In this document: positions 11,321 through 23,300 of the stretch, piece after piece
How the letters are laid out: the number at the start of each line of letters is the position of its first letter
How positions within the stretch are numbered: position 1 is the first letter of the stretch
Assembly (NCBI GenBank): GCA_013400115.1
Contig: VXBP01010356.1
Location: 372,669 to 436,668, forward strand
Length of the DNA stretch: 64,000 nt
Source of the DNA: Rhinopomastus cyanomelas
Lineage: Eukaryota; Chordata; Aves; Bucerotiformes; Rhinopomastidae
Direction: 5' to 3'
Notes under the pieces: generated by a model
What the model saw: the letters and a program-made list of their open reading frames with translations, nothing else
Database searches by the model: none
Told to the model about the DNA's origin: nothing
Program-made: the position numbers and the translations under genes

Positions 11321-14300
11321 TGTGGAACTGGGTACACTACTCTCCCAGAAGCAGGCTGTGTTGTTTTGGTGATGTTGTTTTGGTGGTGGTCTCTGAAGGG
11401 TTGGGGTGAGCTTTGACGCATCTAACTCTGAACTGGGCAATCCCATTCTCTCCCAGTGTGTCCTTACCAGTGAGGGGTATTCACAATTGCAGGCTCTCCC
11501 TGCAATCAAAGGAACCTCTGGGCAAACCTCAAGTCTCCAAGTAGCTCAGGTCCCTCAAAAGACCTCTGGACTGTGCATTGACTCTGCAGAGAGGCCGGTC
11601 ATGGAAATTAAATGCTTTAAGGGGTTTTTTTAGCATTGGCTTTACTTAGACAGTTCTTGTCTTTATCCCCATCTCTGTCCGATATCCTGTGCACCCTTCC
11701 TCCCACCACAGGTCTTTTCCAGTCCTTCCCAGAACCCTTTCAGCAGCCCCTTCCGTCTGACTGAGCTTCCTCCAACCTTCTCTCAGTTCCCCAGGTTTCC
11801 CACAGCCTGCAAGGGAAGGTCAGGACCTGTTTCAAAGCATAACCCAAATATGTCCTGCAGTCCTCACTGTGGGAACACTTTGTGATCCCAAACAAATACC
11901 CCGTTCAGAGAGATAATGTCTTGTTATCAGTGTGCTAAGCAATTACTTTCCTGAGGGTGTTGTGTCCATGGCAAGATAGGAAAACATCAGTGACCCAGCT
12001 AGGGAGGGCAGGAAGGTTTACAGTATTGTTCTGTTTGAGCTTGCTGAAAACGCAGGACTTTTTCTGGGGTGACAAGCCAGTAGGCCTGTGAATTTCTAAG
12101 AGAGCAACAAGACCTCTGTGCTGCTGGAGAAGACAACATAGTCACTTAGATGTGCTTCAGTGGGGCTTGGGATAGTCCATCCCAGACACAACGATGTGTC
12201 TCTACACTTGGGTTTAGTGGGCACAGATGAGGAGAGAGCAGCACAGAAAGGGGCTGAGGAAGCTTCATGCCCTTCCTGTCCTCAGTTACTGTCCTTTTTA
12301 AGCTGCTCAGTGACCAGCAAATTCTGCTTCCATTGTGCTTGCTGGAAGGTGTTTGAGAGGGGCTCCCTTTGAAGCTGCTGGTGGCACAGGGAGATCTTCC
12401 TATTAGTGAGTCTCTGTCCCACACTTGTCTCTTTGTGCTTGTGCCAGAGTAAAGGTTAAGATTGCTTGTACTGAAACTGAGAAATGCCCTCACCCTGAAA
12501 TCTTTGGTGAAAGGTGAAAGATTTGTAAGAGATTAAGAGCAGACAGAGCACAGCCGCTACAGAGAACAGTTAAGGCAGGAGAAACAGAAATTGTGCTGAA
12601 AAATTCGCCGGTGCCACTGACCTTGCACTGCCCTAAGTGCTTGCCTTTGCCCACATCAGCATCACCGTGCTCTTTTGCTGTGGCTCATTGACTGCGCAGC
12701 AGAGCGCTGCTCCAGCATAGAGACACGGGAGGAGCTGCTGCCTCTAAACCATGGACAGTTTTTCTCTGAAAGCCACCAGTTCCAAGCTTATGGACTTGGA
12801 ATTAGAGAAGTACTGAGTGCATAGAGCTCTGGCTGAGATTAGGGGAACTGGGCTTTGAAGAGACACACTGTGGCTACCCTGAAAAATCCCACCTAGGCCT
12901 TGGGAGTAGAGTGTTCTGCAGCTGATGTCTGCACCACATTTTCCTGTAGGTAAAACCTCAGATCTCTGCTCATGGGATCACTGGAAGAGAAATTCCTTCT
13001 TTTGTGGGAAGCACACAGGTGCTGCGCTGATACACACAAGAGAAAAGTCTAATTCTAAGAGCAGGCATTTGATGGCATGCAGCAAATAATGCCTGGGGCC
13101 ACACTGAGCACAAAAAGGACAGAACAAAATATCGACTGGCCCTCCATTAATTGCCATCTGCCCACCGTGCCCTGAATGAAGCAGCAGTCTTGCTGAAGAA
13201 AAAGTAGACTGTGATGAGGTAATTAAAGATCACATCAGACGGCATATCTGCCAGGAGGTTGGATTAAAATTGCTCTGACGGCCTTTACTTTGGCAAGTCC
13301 TCCTTTTGCTGTTTGATTTTGCAGCCTTAATGATGATATATGAGTTCACAGCTGCGTATGCAGTGGGCTGGGCAGGCCCGCGGGACTGTCCTGTCATCCT
13401 CCGGGCGATGGGCACCGTCACCTGCACCGCACTGGGCGGAGCTGGGGAAACGTCTGCGTGCGTATGCGCACAGTTTGAGCGAAGGCCCTTCTGCCAGCAC
13501 AATTCACCCTTCTGAGCCCACCTCTCTTTTCTGAGCACGACTCCATGCTTGGATTTTGTTGTACAGGCTTTCAAAGTGGAAGGGTACTCATTTTGTCTTC
13601 TGGTACAGATTCATGACACTAAAGAGCTGTGTTCAGGGGTCATGAGGTCTTACGTGCTCCAAATACCAACTCAGAGATTTGTTGCTTTCTGGCATGTGCT
13701 GTGTGTGAGTCTTCCTTTCCCACCGGACCTGGGACATCCTTCCCAGTCAACCTCTTGCTGTGTTTCAGAGCATCTCCTCTCTGCACTTTTAAACTCTGCC
13801 TTTGGGATTGTTGAGGTTTCACCTACAACTGGTAGTGGCTTTTTTTGACCTGGTCATGGCTGACATGAGAGCTGGGTGTGAAGTGAGCTGGAAGTGAAGC
13901 ACCTGCCTACTTTACATAGATGGCTGCTTTTTGTCCTTCTCTAAGGCCTCTGTTTGGAGCCATTTCTTCTTCCAAACTTAAATCACTGTCTTGTTATTTT
14001 CTTCCCCTACCATTTTCAGTGGCTGAGAACACAGCCTAGTAAATAGAAAAATTGTTTTAGACCAGTTTGATCTCAGTGCCACAGAGATCTGAAATACTCC
14101 AGAACTTCTAGGGCACAGTAGCATTGCAATGTGGTGAAAGTGAGAAACAGGAACCTTTGGGAACCTTTTCTGTCTTATCTCATGGAAAGAAGATGTTGCC
14201 ACCCTTCTTTGAGCCATTCATTCCTTGGGCACTAACTGGGCATAGGCTTATGTTGGTATAGGAAAACCCAGTTAGCAAAGTGGTTTGAATTAAATGCCTG

Positions 14301-15044
14301 TGTGGGCCAAACAAACCACATGTTGTCCTACATGTGGGCAAGGAGGCAGCTCAGGTTTCAGCTGCAAATCTCAGCCACACCAAGATGCTACCACTCCTGC
14401 TAAGGAGCACTCCTCATGTTAATGGCAGGCTCAACCTTGGGCTGCACTGGTGTATGATCCCACCAGCTGGCACAGAAATGCCACCTTGCAGCTGGATCCT
14501 GCAGACCATCCTACCTGGCTCCCTGAAGCTGGCATTTTCAAAGAGTGCAAAGCTAATATAAGTGTCTAAAAAAAGCCCTACATCCTCCCACGTTGGCTAG
14601 TGCTCCTTTAAAAGGAGACTTTTTAAAAACCAACAAAACAAACAAAAAAACCCAACCTGCTGAGGAGTCACACAACTTCAATCTGATTTCCAGGGCTGTA
14701 AATTGCATTAGTAATGGGAGCACTACTACGGTTTAAAGGCAAATTATATGTTTTGCCTTAAAAATTAATTTTTGCTTTTTCCCCCTTCTCCATTGATAAT
14801 TATAATCTGTCAGCTCCCTCCCACACACGTCTGCACGTTTTATGCAACTCTTGATACTTGTAGCTGTCGCTAAGGAGAACCTTTCAGGTTTTTTTACGGT
14901 GACATGTTTGCGTGGGGTCAATGGACAAGATCCATTTGCTGAGTGGGACGAGATGTGTAGTGCATGGCCATCTCCCAGACAGGGCTCCCCAAAACATCTC
15001 ATCACAGCGGTTGTCTTCTTGAGTGCTTGGGAGCTGGAATGCTG
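11321..15044. other. Non-coding DNA, no gene recognised
   Basis: No repeat is recognised. The segment 13200-13500 has a locally higher GC content and CpG count on its right side and is open in two + frames, but no splice-bounded exon or family match is visible. Confidence 0.5.
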
Positions 15045-15487
15045 GCTGGAAGGGTTTTATCCTTGAAGACAAGGCTGAGGGGAGACGTCATTGCTCTGTA
15101 CAACTACCTGAAGGGAGGTCATAGTGAGGTGGGTGTTGGTTTCTTTTTATAGACTCATAGAATCATAGTATCATTAGGGATTGGAAGGGACCTTGAAAGA
15201 TCATCTAATCCAATCCCTAGTGACTAGCAATAGGACAAGAGGAAATGGGGTCAGGTTGCACCAGGTGAGGTTCAGAGCGGAAATGAGGAAAATCATCTTC
15301 TCAGAAAGAGGAGAGAGGCCTTGGAACAGGCTACCCAAGGAGGGGGTGGAGGCACCATCCCTGGAGGCATTCAAAAAATGAGTAGATACTGTGTTTCCGG
15401 AGATGGTTTACTGGTTAGGGGTTGTAGGGCGGGTGGTTGGACTTGATCTTGAAGGTCTTTTCCAACCTTGATGACTATGATTCTATA
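15045..15487 (+). mobile_element. CR1 LINE fragment interrupted by another CR1
   Basis: The sense CR1 text runs ggctgaggggagacgtcatt to the GGTGTTGG motif at about 15131-15140. It breaks, then resumes at about 15222 with agcaataggacaagagg and ends with ttgatgactatgattctata. The break holds a short antisense CR1 tail (15152-15217). Confidence 0.88.
15152..15217 (-). mobile_element. Short CR1 tail nested in another CR1
   Basis: About 66 bases: two reverse-strand terminal octamers (catagaatcatagtatcat), then gggattggaagggacctt and tcatctaatccaatccc. The flanking CR1 continues on both sides in the opposite orientation, so this fragment is the later arrival or the product of a template switch. 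Confidence 0.85.
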
Positions 15488-18400
15488 CCGAAGCATGAAG
15501 ACACTAAAGCACATGCAAACTGCCAAGTACACCTCTGGCATGGTCCTGCTTTCAAAGCGTACCTGAACAGCGGAGGTGTAAAACTACTCCGAGCCTACCC
15601 TGGGGAGCCAATGTGGCTGACCAGTGGCCCAGCAAGAGAGAATAATCTGCATTACTGTATGAAGTAGATTGGGTCCATGTTAACAATCCCTTTCACAACA
15701 AAGGTGCTGTCAGCTGATTTAATTTAATTTACTCTATCTTAATTTACTTTTGGAAATGAGCTAAATGAATAAATTGAATTATGACTACTTTAAGTCAGAA
15801 GGAGCATATCCACACAGGAGCTTACTGTGGTTTCACTAATCAGCTTTACATTTACACCCTAAATGTATTTGAATTAGCTCTCACAGGCATCCTCCTACAG
15901 ATATGCCTGGAGATACCCACCTGCTTTCCCTCTCCTTTCCTCTGAGGAAGCAAGGGCTTGGTAAGCAGACTTACGGCAACTGTGTTATTTCAAGGCCTCA
16001 TCTCTGCCTGGACTTTCCCTGTATTTCTGAGCAGGACAGAGCCCTCTGCTCTGAAAGCAGAGACAGCTGATATGTGTGGGATGGGCTGACATGGGTAATG
16101 TCAGATGTACAGAGCACAGTTATCCCAGTATTGTATTGCTAACTTGGAGAACCTGAAGAGACCCTAATTTTCTGCCACATCTCATCAGGAATGTGCAACC
16201 TATTATTGTCCTGCTGCTTCTCAGGAAATAGAGGACAAAAGACAAGACAAAGCATATTCCTATCCTCTGCAGCTTCCTGCTCCATGGTCAGTAAAGATAC
16301 ACAACAGTGGCTAGCTCTGAGCCATGTGTGTTGTTGTGAGTAAGTGTGGTTACTTCTCCTTCTCTTGGGTGATAATGTGGTACCAGTAACAAGCTCATTT
16401 TTTTCTGCTTCCATGCACTGCCTCCTTCAAGAAGCAGGTGTGTCTTGCCTCAGTGAGCTGGGGAAGGAGGGCAGGAACCAAGGCATGAATGGCAAATAGC
16501 AGGATTCCTTCTGTGGCAAAGAGATAGACATCTGTGTGCTCCTCTGGGGAGCAGGCTCTAATGTGGTGCCTTCTCTTTAAGCAGCAAGGAGAGACCTCTG
16601 CTTTCAGACAAGTAGGACCTGGTGAGATTTCCAGGTAGAGCTGGGACTCTCCTTGCACCGCATTAGTGGGTTTGTGCAGCCCAGAAACCATGATCTGCGC
16701 CAATATAGAGATCTGACGAGCATGAATTTGCTCTCACTCTCTGGAAATAGGCGCTAAAAAAGCCTAAAATTAAGCCTGTGGTAATGGCTGAGGATTTCTG
16801 ACCTTTGCTCTAACATTTCAAATTTGTTTTTATTACTTCTAATTGGCCTTGCTTTGGAGCACGCACATTATCTAACCGCCAGGGCACTGGCTGTCATTAT
16901 CTGCTGGGCCATTTGATTTGTGTTTTTTATGTTTGAAGCTCGTCAGACGTTCCCAGAAAATCCTGCACTCCCCTCGCAGTGTCAGATACGGGCCTGGCTA
17001 ATTGTGCATCCCTGAGAGCGAAGCATTTGAAGCAATCAGGCATTGATTGTTTAGCTGCAATGGATGCAATGGAAACACGTCCCTTCTGTACGGAAGGGAA
17101 AATGTAAAAATTAGATCAGCTGCTACATGACAGCAGCCAGACTTCTTGGTCTCAGGGATCAGAGGTTAGTCATTTTCCAGCCTTGATGGTTTATTTTTGA
17201 TCCCGCTCACATGGCTTGGATAACTTCATTTTCTCCTCCCTTTGCAATTTAAATACAAACCCTCTGCTGGTTTGGCCCTCTTTAATACACCAGCTGCAAA
17301 GTCACTAATTCAAATCTATTTTTCCCCACCTCAACTGAAAACAAAAGCCAATAAATGTGTGTGTGGCAGAGCTCAAAATGCCACAGTGGCACAAGCGTGT
17401 GCATGTCGCAGCGGCTTTGTAAAGCTCAGCTTATCTGAAGCATAAGTCTGGTGATTCCTCTTAGGACTTGTACGGTTTCCAATAATCAGAAATCCAGATA
17501 CAGCTGTTTTAGATATGATCACGTACCCTACATTTGGAGCAGATGTGTATATGGCTTGTCTTCCCACAGATGGGCTGAGAGAGCTACAGGAAGCAACAGG
17601 AACGTCCCCATTCTGCAAAATGTAAAAACGAGCATCGCTGGGAATGCTGAGATGTTCAGCATCAATGTGAATTATGCATCTGCTGTATTTAGGTAGAAGC
17701 AATTTTGCTGTTGAAATCAGAGGTTGGCAGTTTTTTCCCATGGGGTTCTGTAACTCAAAAATTGTGAATTGTGTTGAGATCAAGCATGTAGTGGGGTGGT
17801 TTTTTTCCAGCTGTAAGGGTGAATATATTCAGATTATTCAAGAGGTGATTTTTTGGATGTACAATTAGTTCAGTGAGAGATGTGGCATAAATTTGGTATT
17901 GTAATTGCTGTGCCTCTGAGATTTCAATTTGCAAAACAGTTTACGTGGCTGCAAGATTAACTGTTGTACGTGTGATGGGCATGAAGCAGAGCTGGGCTTT
18001 GATCGGGACTGTCTGTCAGTCAGCCGGAGGTCCAAAAAATCACTTGGTCAAAAGTACCTGATGTCAACGCAGTGGTTGCCACTCACAATGCTTCAGTTTG
18101 GTAGATGTCTAAATGGCTAAAAGAGGCCAGTGTCTAAAAATCCTCAGAGAGGAGAACGGGAACAACGTTCAGCAGTGCTGCTCCAGTAGACTGGACAAGT
18201 GGGACCAGGGAGTGAATGTCTGTAGGAAGGAGCAGCCTCAGCACACAGCTAGGAGCTGAGCCCTGTGTGTCCACCCAGCCCTGGGAGTGGGCAGGCGGGC
18301 TGTCAGCAGTGACGGGGCAGTGCTGATGCAGCCCCAGGGCAGGGGCTGGCTTTCCAGTGTTTTGTGTGATTCTCCATTTGGTCCACAGCTGCTGCTGTGT

Positions 18401-19005
18401 TTGGGTCTCCAACATTGTCTAGGAAGATGTCAATGTAATTACACAGAGAGGCAGAGAACGCGCCTGTTCTCACTTCAGCATGCTTGCAGGTCTTCCTCCC
18501 AGGGTCCTCATTGATTTATTTTTGTCTCAGTGTTTATCTCTTCAAAATACCACTGTGCCTTAGGTTGGTGATTGAACTGTGGAGACTGAGTTGATGCTGA
18601 ACCGGTGGCAGCTGTGACCGCAGTGAGGAGGGGACGGCTGGTGGAGGTAAAACCCTCTAAACCCCGTGCCCCAATGGCCCTGACACTGTTTCAATTCTTT
18701 TAAAATGTATTTTAAAACCTTATTCTGCAAGTAAAAGCAGATGCCCTGACAAACACATCCCTGTGTGGTGGGAAGGCAGATTTAGAGTGGCCCAGTTCCT
18801 CAAGGCTGAGTCAAGGTGGAGGGATCAAGCAACCTGGGTTTGCATCTCAACTCTTGTGTGTTCGGTTCTTCCCAAGCCTGCTGCAGGACCACTGGAAGGT
18901 CACTTCATTTTTGGTAACATGTCTGTGTGAATAGATGGGTCCTCCCCTTCTAGGAGATGCAGCATCACAGGATTGGAACATGGTACATGCAGGGAATGAT
19001 GATGG
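15488..19005. other. Non-coding DNA with a likely conserved block at 16790-17140
   Basis: No gene is seen. The block 16790-17140 is repeat-free and contains ctaattggc, ggctaattgtgcatcc and atttgaagcaatcagg, in a style typical of vertebrate developmental enhancers. Conservation must be tested by alignment. Confidence 0.45.
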
Positions 19006-20351
19006 TTGCTTAGAGCTGTCAGCCTGACCTCGGTACCAGGGAAGGTCATGGAACAGTTCATCTTGGAGGTGATCACATGGCAAGTGCAGGACAAGGGGGG
19101 ATCAGGCCCAGCCAGCATGGGTTTATGAAGGGCAAGTCCTGTTGAACCAACCTGATCTCCTTCTATGATCAGGTGACCCGCTTAGTGGATGAGAGGAAAG
19201 CAGTGGATGTTGTCTACCTGGACTTCAGTAAGGCATTTGACACCGTTTCCCACAGCATTCTGCTGGAGAAGCTGGCAGCTCATGGTGTAGACAGGAGGAC
19301 TATTCACTGAGTTAGACATTGACTGGATGGCCGAGTCCAGAGGGTGGTGGTGACTGGCATGAAATCCAGCTGGCGGCCGGTCACAAGCAGTGTCCCTCAG
19401 GTCTCAGTTCTGGGAACGGTCTTGTTTAATATCTTTATCAATGATCTGGATGAGGGGATCGAGTGCACCCTCAGTAAATTTGCAGATGACACAAAATTGA
19501 GCACGAATGTTGATCTGCTGGAGGGTAGGGAGGCTCTGCAGCGGGATCTGGACAGGCCGGAGCGATGGGCTGAGCTCAATTGTATGAGGTTTAACAAGGC
19601 CAAGTGCCGGGTCATGCACTTTGGTCACAACAACCCCCAGCAACGCTACAGGCTTGGAGAAGAGTGGTTGGAGATCTGCTTGGTGGAGAAGGACCTGGGG
19701 GTGTTGATCGACAGCTGACTGAACATGAGCCAGCAGTGTGCCCAGGTGGCCAAGGCGGCCAATGGCATCCTGGCCTGTATCAGAAACGGCATGACCAGTA
19801 GGAGCAGGAAGGTGATTGTGCCCCTATACTCGGCACTTGTGAGACCGCACCTTGAGTACTGTGTCCAGTTTTGGTCACCACAGTACAGGAAGGACATTGA
19901 GGTGCTGGAACGAGTCCAAAGAAGGGCAACCAAGTTGGTGAAGGGGCTGGAGGACATGCCCTATGAGGAGGGAGCTGGGGTTGTTTAGTCTGGAGAAGAG
20001 AAGACTGAGAGGGGACCTTATTGCCCTCCACAACTACTTTAAAGGAGGTTGTAGCAAGGCTGGTGTTGGTCTCTTCTCTCCAATTAGCGATGATAGGACG
20101 AGGGGAAATGGGCTCAAGTTGCATCAGGGGAGGTTTAGATTGGATGTTAGGAGGAAATTCTTTACTGAGAGGGTGATTAGATGCTGGAATGGATTGCCCA
20201 GGGAGGTGGTGATGTCACCATCCCTGAAGGTGTTTAAGGAATGAGTGGATGCGGTGCTTAGGGATATGGTCTAGTGGTTAGACACTAGGAGAAAAGGTTG
20301 GACTCAATGACCCTGGAGGTCCTTTCCAGCCATGATGATTCTATGATTCTG
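19006..20351 (+). mobile_element. Long CR1 LINE copy with part of the reverse transcriptase
   Basis: At about 1.35 kb this is the longest CR1 in the window. The text translates, with breaks, as CR1 ORF2: LTSVPGKVMEQ near 19010-19055, VYLDFSKAFDTVSH near 19212-19253, then FADDTKLS near 19481-19504 (the FADD box holds the two catalytic aspartates). RPHLEYCVQFWSPQYRKD follows near 19840-19895, and the 3' UTR ends in gattctatgattct. In-frame stops near 19308 and 19717 show it is dead. Open frames at 19344-19718, 19725-19988 and 19963-20244 are pieces of it. Confidence 0.93.
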
Positions 20352-23300
20352 AGTGTGGAGGGATCCCACTGTCCACCAGCAGTCCACAGGCAGGGCTGTA
20401 GGGCTACTGTGGCTGCCAGTGGGCACACAGGAGCTGGTTCCTCTGGCTCTTGGTCACAGCTTTTGGCTGAGAGACATCTTTGCAGTTCCAGGGTGAAGTG
20501 CATGTGCTGGTAGGGGGCTGTCAGGGGATGGCCCAGTGCTGGCTGAATCTCCCTGAGCAAGGGATGGTACTGCAGGAACCCCTTGTTATGCAGCCTCACA
20601 TCAAAATGAGGTCTCTGGGTACCACAGCGTGAGTTGTGCCACTTTTTTTCCAGGCCAGGCTCTGCCCAGCAGCCAGATGGGCCAGGGCTGAGGCTGTCCA
20701 GTCACTTGTGCCTGTTTTGCTGTGAAGCACAAGTGTGTCAGGACCCAGTGGGAGGAGAGGCAGTATGAGTGCTGGACTGTGAGATGGAGGATTTTAATTA
20801 CAGCCTCTAAGCAAAGAGGCTGCAAAAGTAAGTAGAATAGAAATGTTACAGAATTAAGTGGTAATAGAGGACAGAGATTTACCAGTCCTTAAAGCAGCAA
20901 AGGTTCATCTCACACACTATAAACACCACCCAGCAGCACTTTGTCTGGGAAAGAAGCCGTCAGACTTATCAAAAAACAGCCTTGCAAAGTAGGTCTGTTG
21001 CCCCGGACAATCTGCGGGAAGCCAAGGAGCTGTTTCTGAGGTGCTGAGTGGTGATGAGGTCAGTCTTTATCCTGTGAACTCCTGGGGCATCTCTGCAGAA
21101 GTACTTTGTGTTTAGCATAGCTCTGCTTCTTTGGAGGTCAGCGGTTAAACTCCTACTGCTCTGCTAGGACTGTTGCCCGAAAGGTTTGCTGCAAATGCAG
21201 CAGTCCAGACAGTAGTGATAAATAAAGTTTTGCATGGTCATTAGATAAATGGAGTGAATGGGCACAGAGAAGTAGCAGTATCCCATCAAGCTCTTTGAAG
21301 GCACTGGTCTGGATGCTGGAAGCACTGGGCATCATATGTTGGGCAATGGGTGATCCCTGGCTGTGCAGTGGGAGTCTGTCACCACAGACCTTGGTCCCAG
21401 CTGTGACCACCTCTGGCAGTGGGGGCCATCCCCTGGTGAATTACTCATGAACACAGCTGTTGTGTGAGCAGTGTATGCCCCAGGAGGAAATATTCACAGT
21501 AATGTGAGGGCTGCTAATGAGCAGAAATGTAGTGAAATATTTTGGGCATGTGGGGACCACAGCAGGGCGAAAACAGCAGTGAGTGCATTAACCCAAAGGG
21601 AAACTGTGGGGCCCCTCTCTTGGAGAACTCAGAGCTACTGCAAAGCCCTTGAAGCCTCCTGGAAGGACTAACCCTGCTATGGCCAGAGGATGGGACCAGC
21701 TGGTCTTTAACCACCTCTAATTTGTCTCAAGCTGCCAAAGCCTTCCTTACAGATGCACTTCACTGTGAGACTTTACACATAGCTTCTCCTCAGAGCACAC
21801 CCCCCAGACAGCTTAACTGCTGCTGAAACCCCGATGGGTTTTACAGTACCTGTCCTCTCTCTCTTTCTTTGGCAGGAAGGAAAAACTGCCAGTTTTTAAA
21901 GGCACAACCCAGCGGGGCCAAGGGATCAGCCATGGTAGCTGCAAACCAGAGAAGAGGAGCCAGGCACATCCGAAGGAGCAGCCTCTCTCCACACAATGAG
22001 AAGAGAAGAGAGGAGAGGAGAGGAGGGCTGGTCTGCGGGGCGAGGCAAAGGAGTGCACTGGGGTCTGGAACTGGTGATGTTTCTCTTTTTTGCCCAGACA
22101 AGTATTTCTAAGATTACTAATAGTCCAAGGGGGAAGGACACTGAGGGAAATTAGCTAGAAATTTTACAATTGATTCTGTTTTATTAATAGACAGTGAATC
22201 AATTTCAGGGCCTTCTTTTTCCTTTTTTTTCCCCTCTCTCTCTTATCTGGGGAAAAAGAGAGTGACCCGATAGATTTACAGAAATCATTTGCAGTGGTTG
22301 AAAAGCTGTCTGTTAAAAGGAGAAAGCCTCCCCTTCCTCCACCACTTCTTCTCCCTCTTTAATGGGGTAATCCATACGACAAGCTAACGAGGGAGTCCTG
22401 GCTCCCCTGCTGCACTATGTGATGTCTCCCTTTTTAGTGTCGGGCTCAGAAGCTCTTATGCCAATTGCATGTGCTAGCCCTGTTAGCTTGCATTAAGAGA
22501 GCCTGATAAATAGCTTCTGGGAGTGCGGCCGGCGCTCCTTGGTGTGCCGTTCATCATCTGCTGCATGGTTAGCTTTTTTGCTCTTCTATCAGATCATCTG
22601 AGGAAAAGGGTCATATGAGGAATGTTACTGTCAGCTACAGGCATGAAACTCACGGCAAGACCTGTCTAACAGGCAGGAGGCGAGCGGGCTGGGGTCTAGA
22701 AAGATGAGACTTCCCACCTAAAGCAGTGTGAGCTCTGGGTGGTGCTGAAAGCAGTAAATCGCACTCTGCCACTACTGCAAGAAATCCCAAGTACAACTTC
22801 ACCGCCTTCCCATGACATGGACAGCAGGTGACATCTCTGCTAAAAGCCACCATCACGAGGTAATCTTGCCTCCTGTGCTGTGTGACTTACTGGAACATCT
22901 GCCAGTGACGTGCATTTGATCTCATCCCGGAGAGTAAAAGAGGGTGACTGGCGGAAGTTCAAGTATCTCCAAGGGGATGGGAAGGGAGAGTGCACTTAGA
23001 AGTGCCTCTTGTCAACTCAAGAAGCCTTTTGGGAAGCAGCTTCTCTTCACCATCTTCTGTTTGGAGTTACAGTGACTTGGAGGAGAGAGAAGGTGCCAAG
23101 ACCCAAGAAATAAAGAAGGAAAGGACAAATTTGACTTGGTGAAGAAAGATGTGTGAAACAGGCTGGATGAGGTCCTCTTGATGTGGTGGTCCCTGAAGGA
23201 ACAGTAGCCCCAGATGCTGTGTTGTCTAGTAAAAGAGGTAGGTCAGTTGCTCTTCTCCTCTTACCAAGGACAAGAGAACTGTGATTTGGAATAGAATCAG

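Noticed and set aside
19344..20244. Frames that look like a host reverse transcriptase gene (FADD box)
   Set aside because: They are pieces of one broken CR1 LINE with in-frame stops and a CR1 3' tail.
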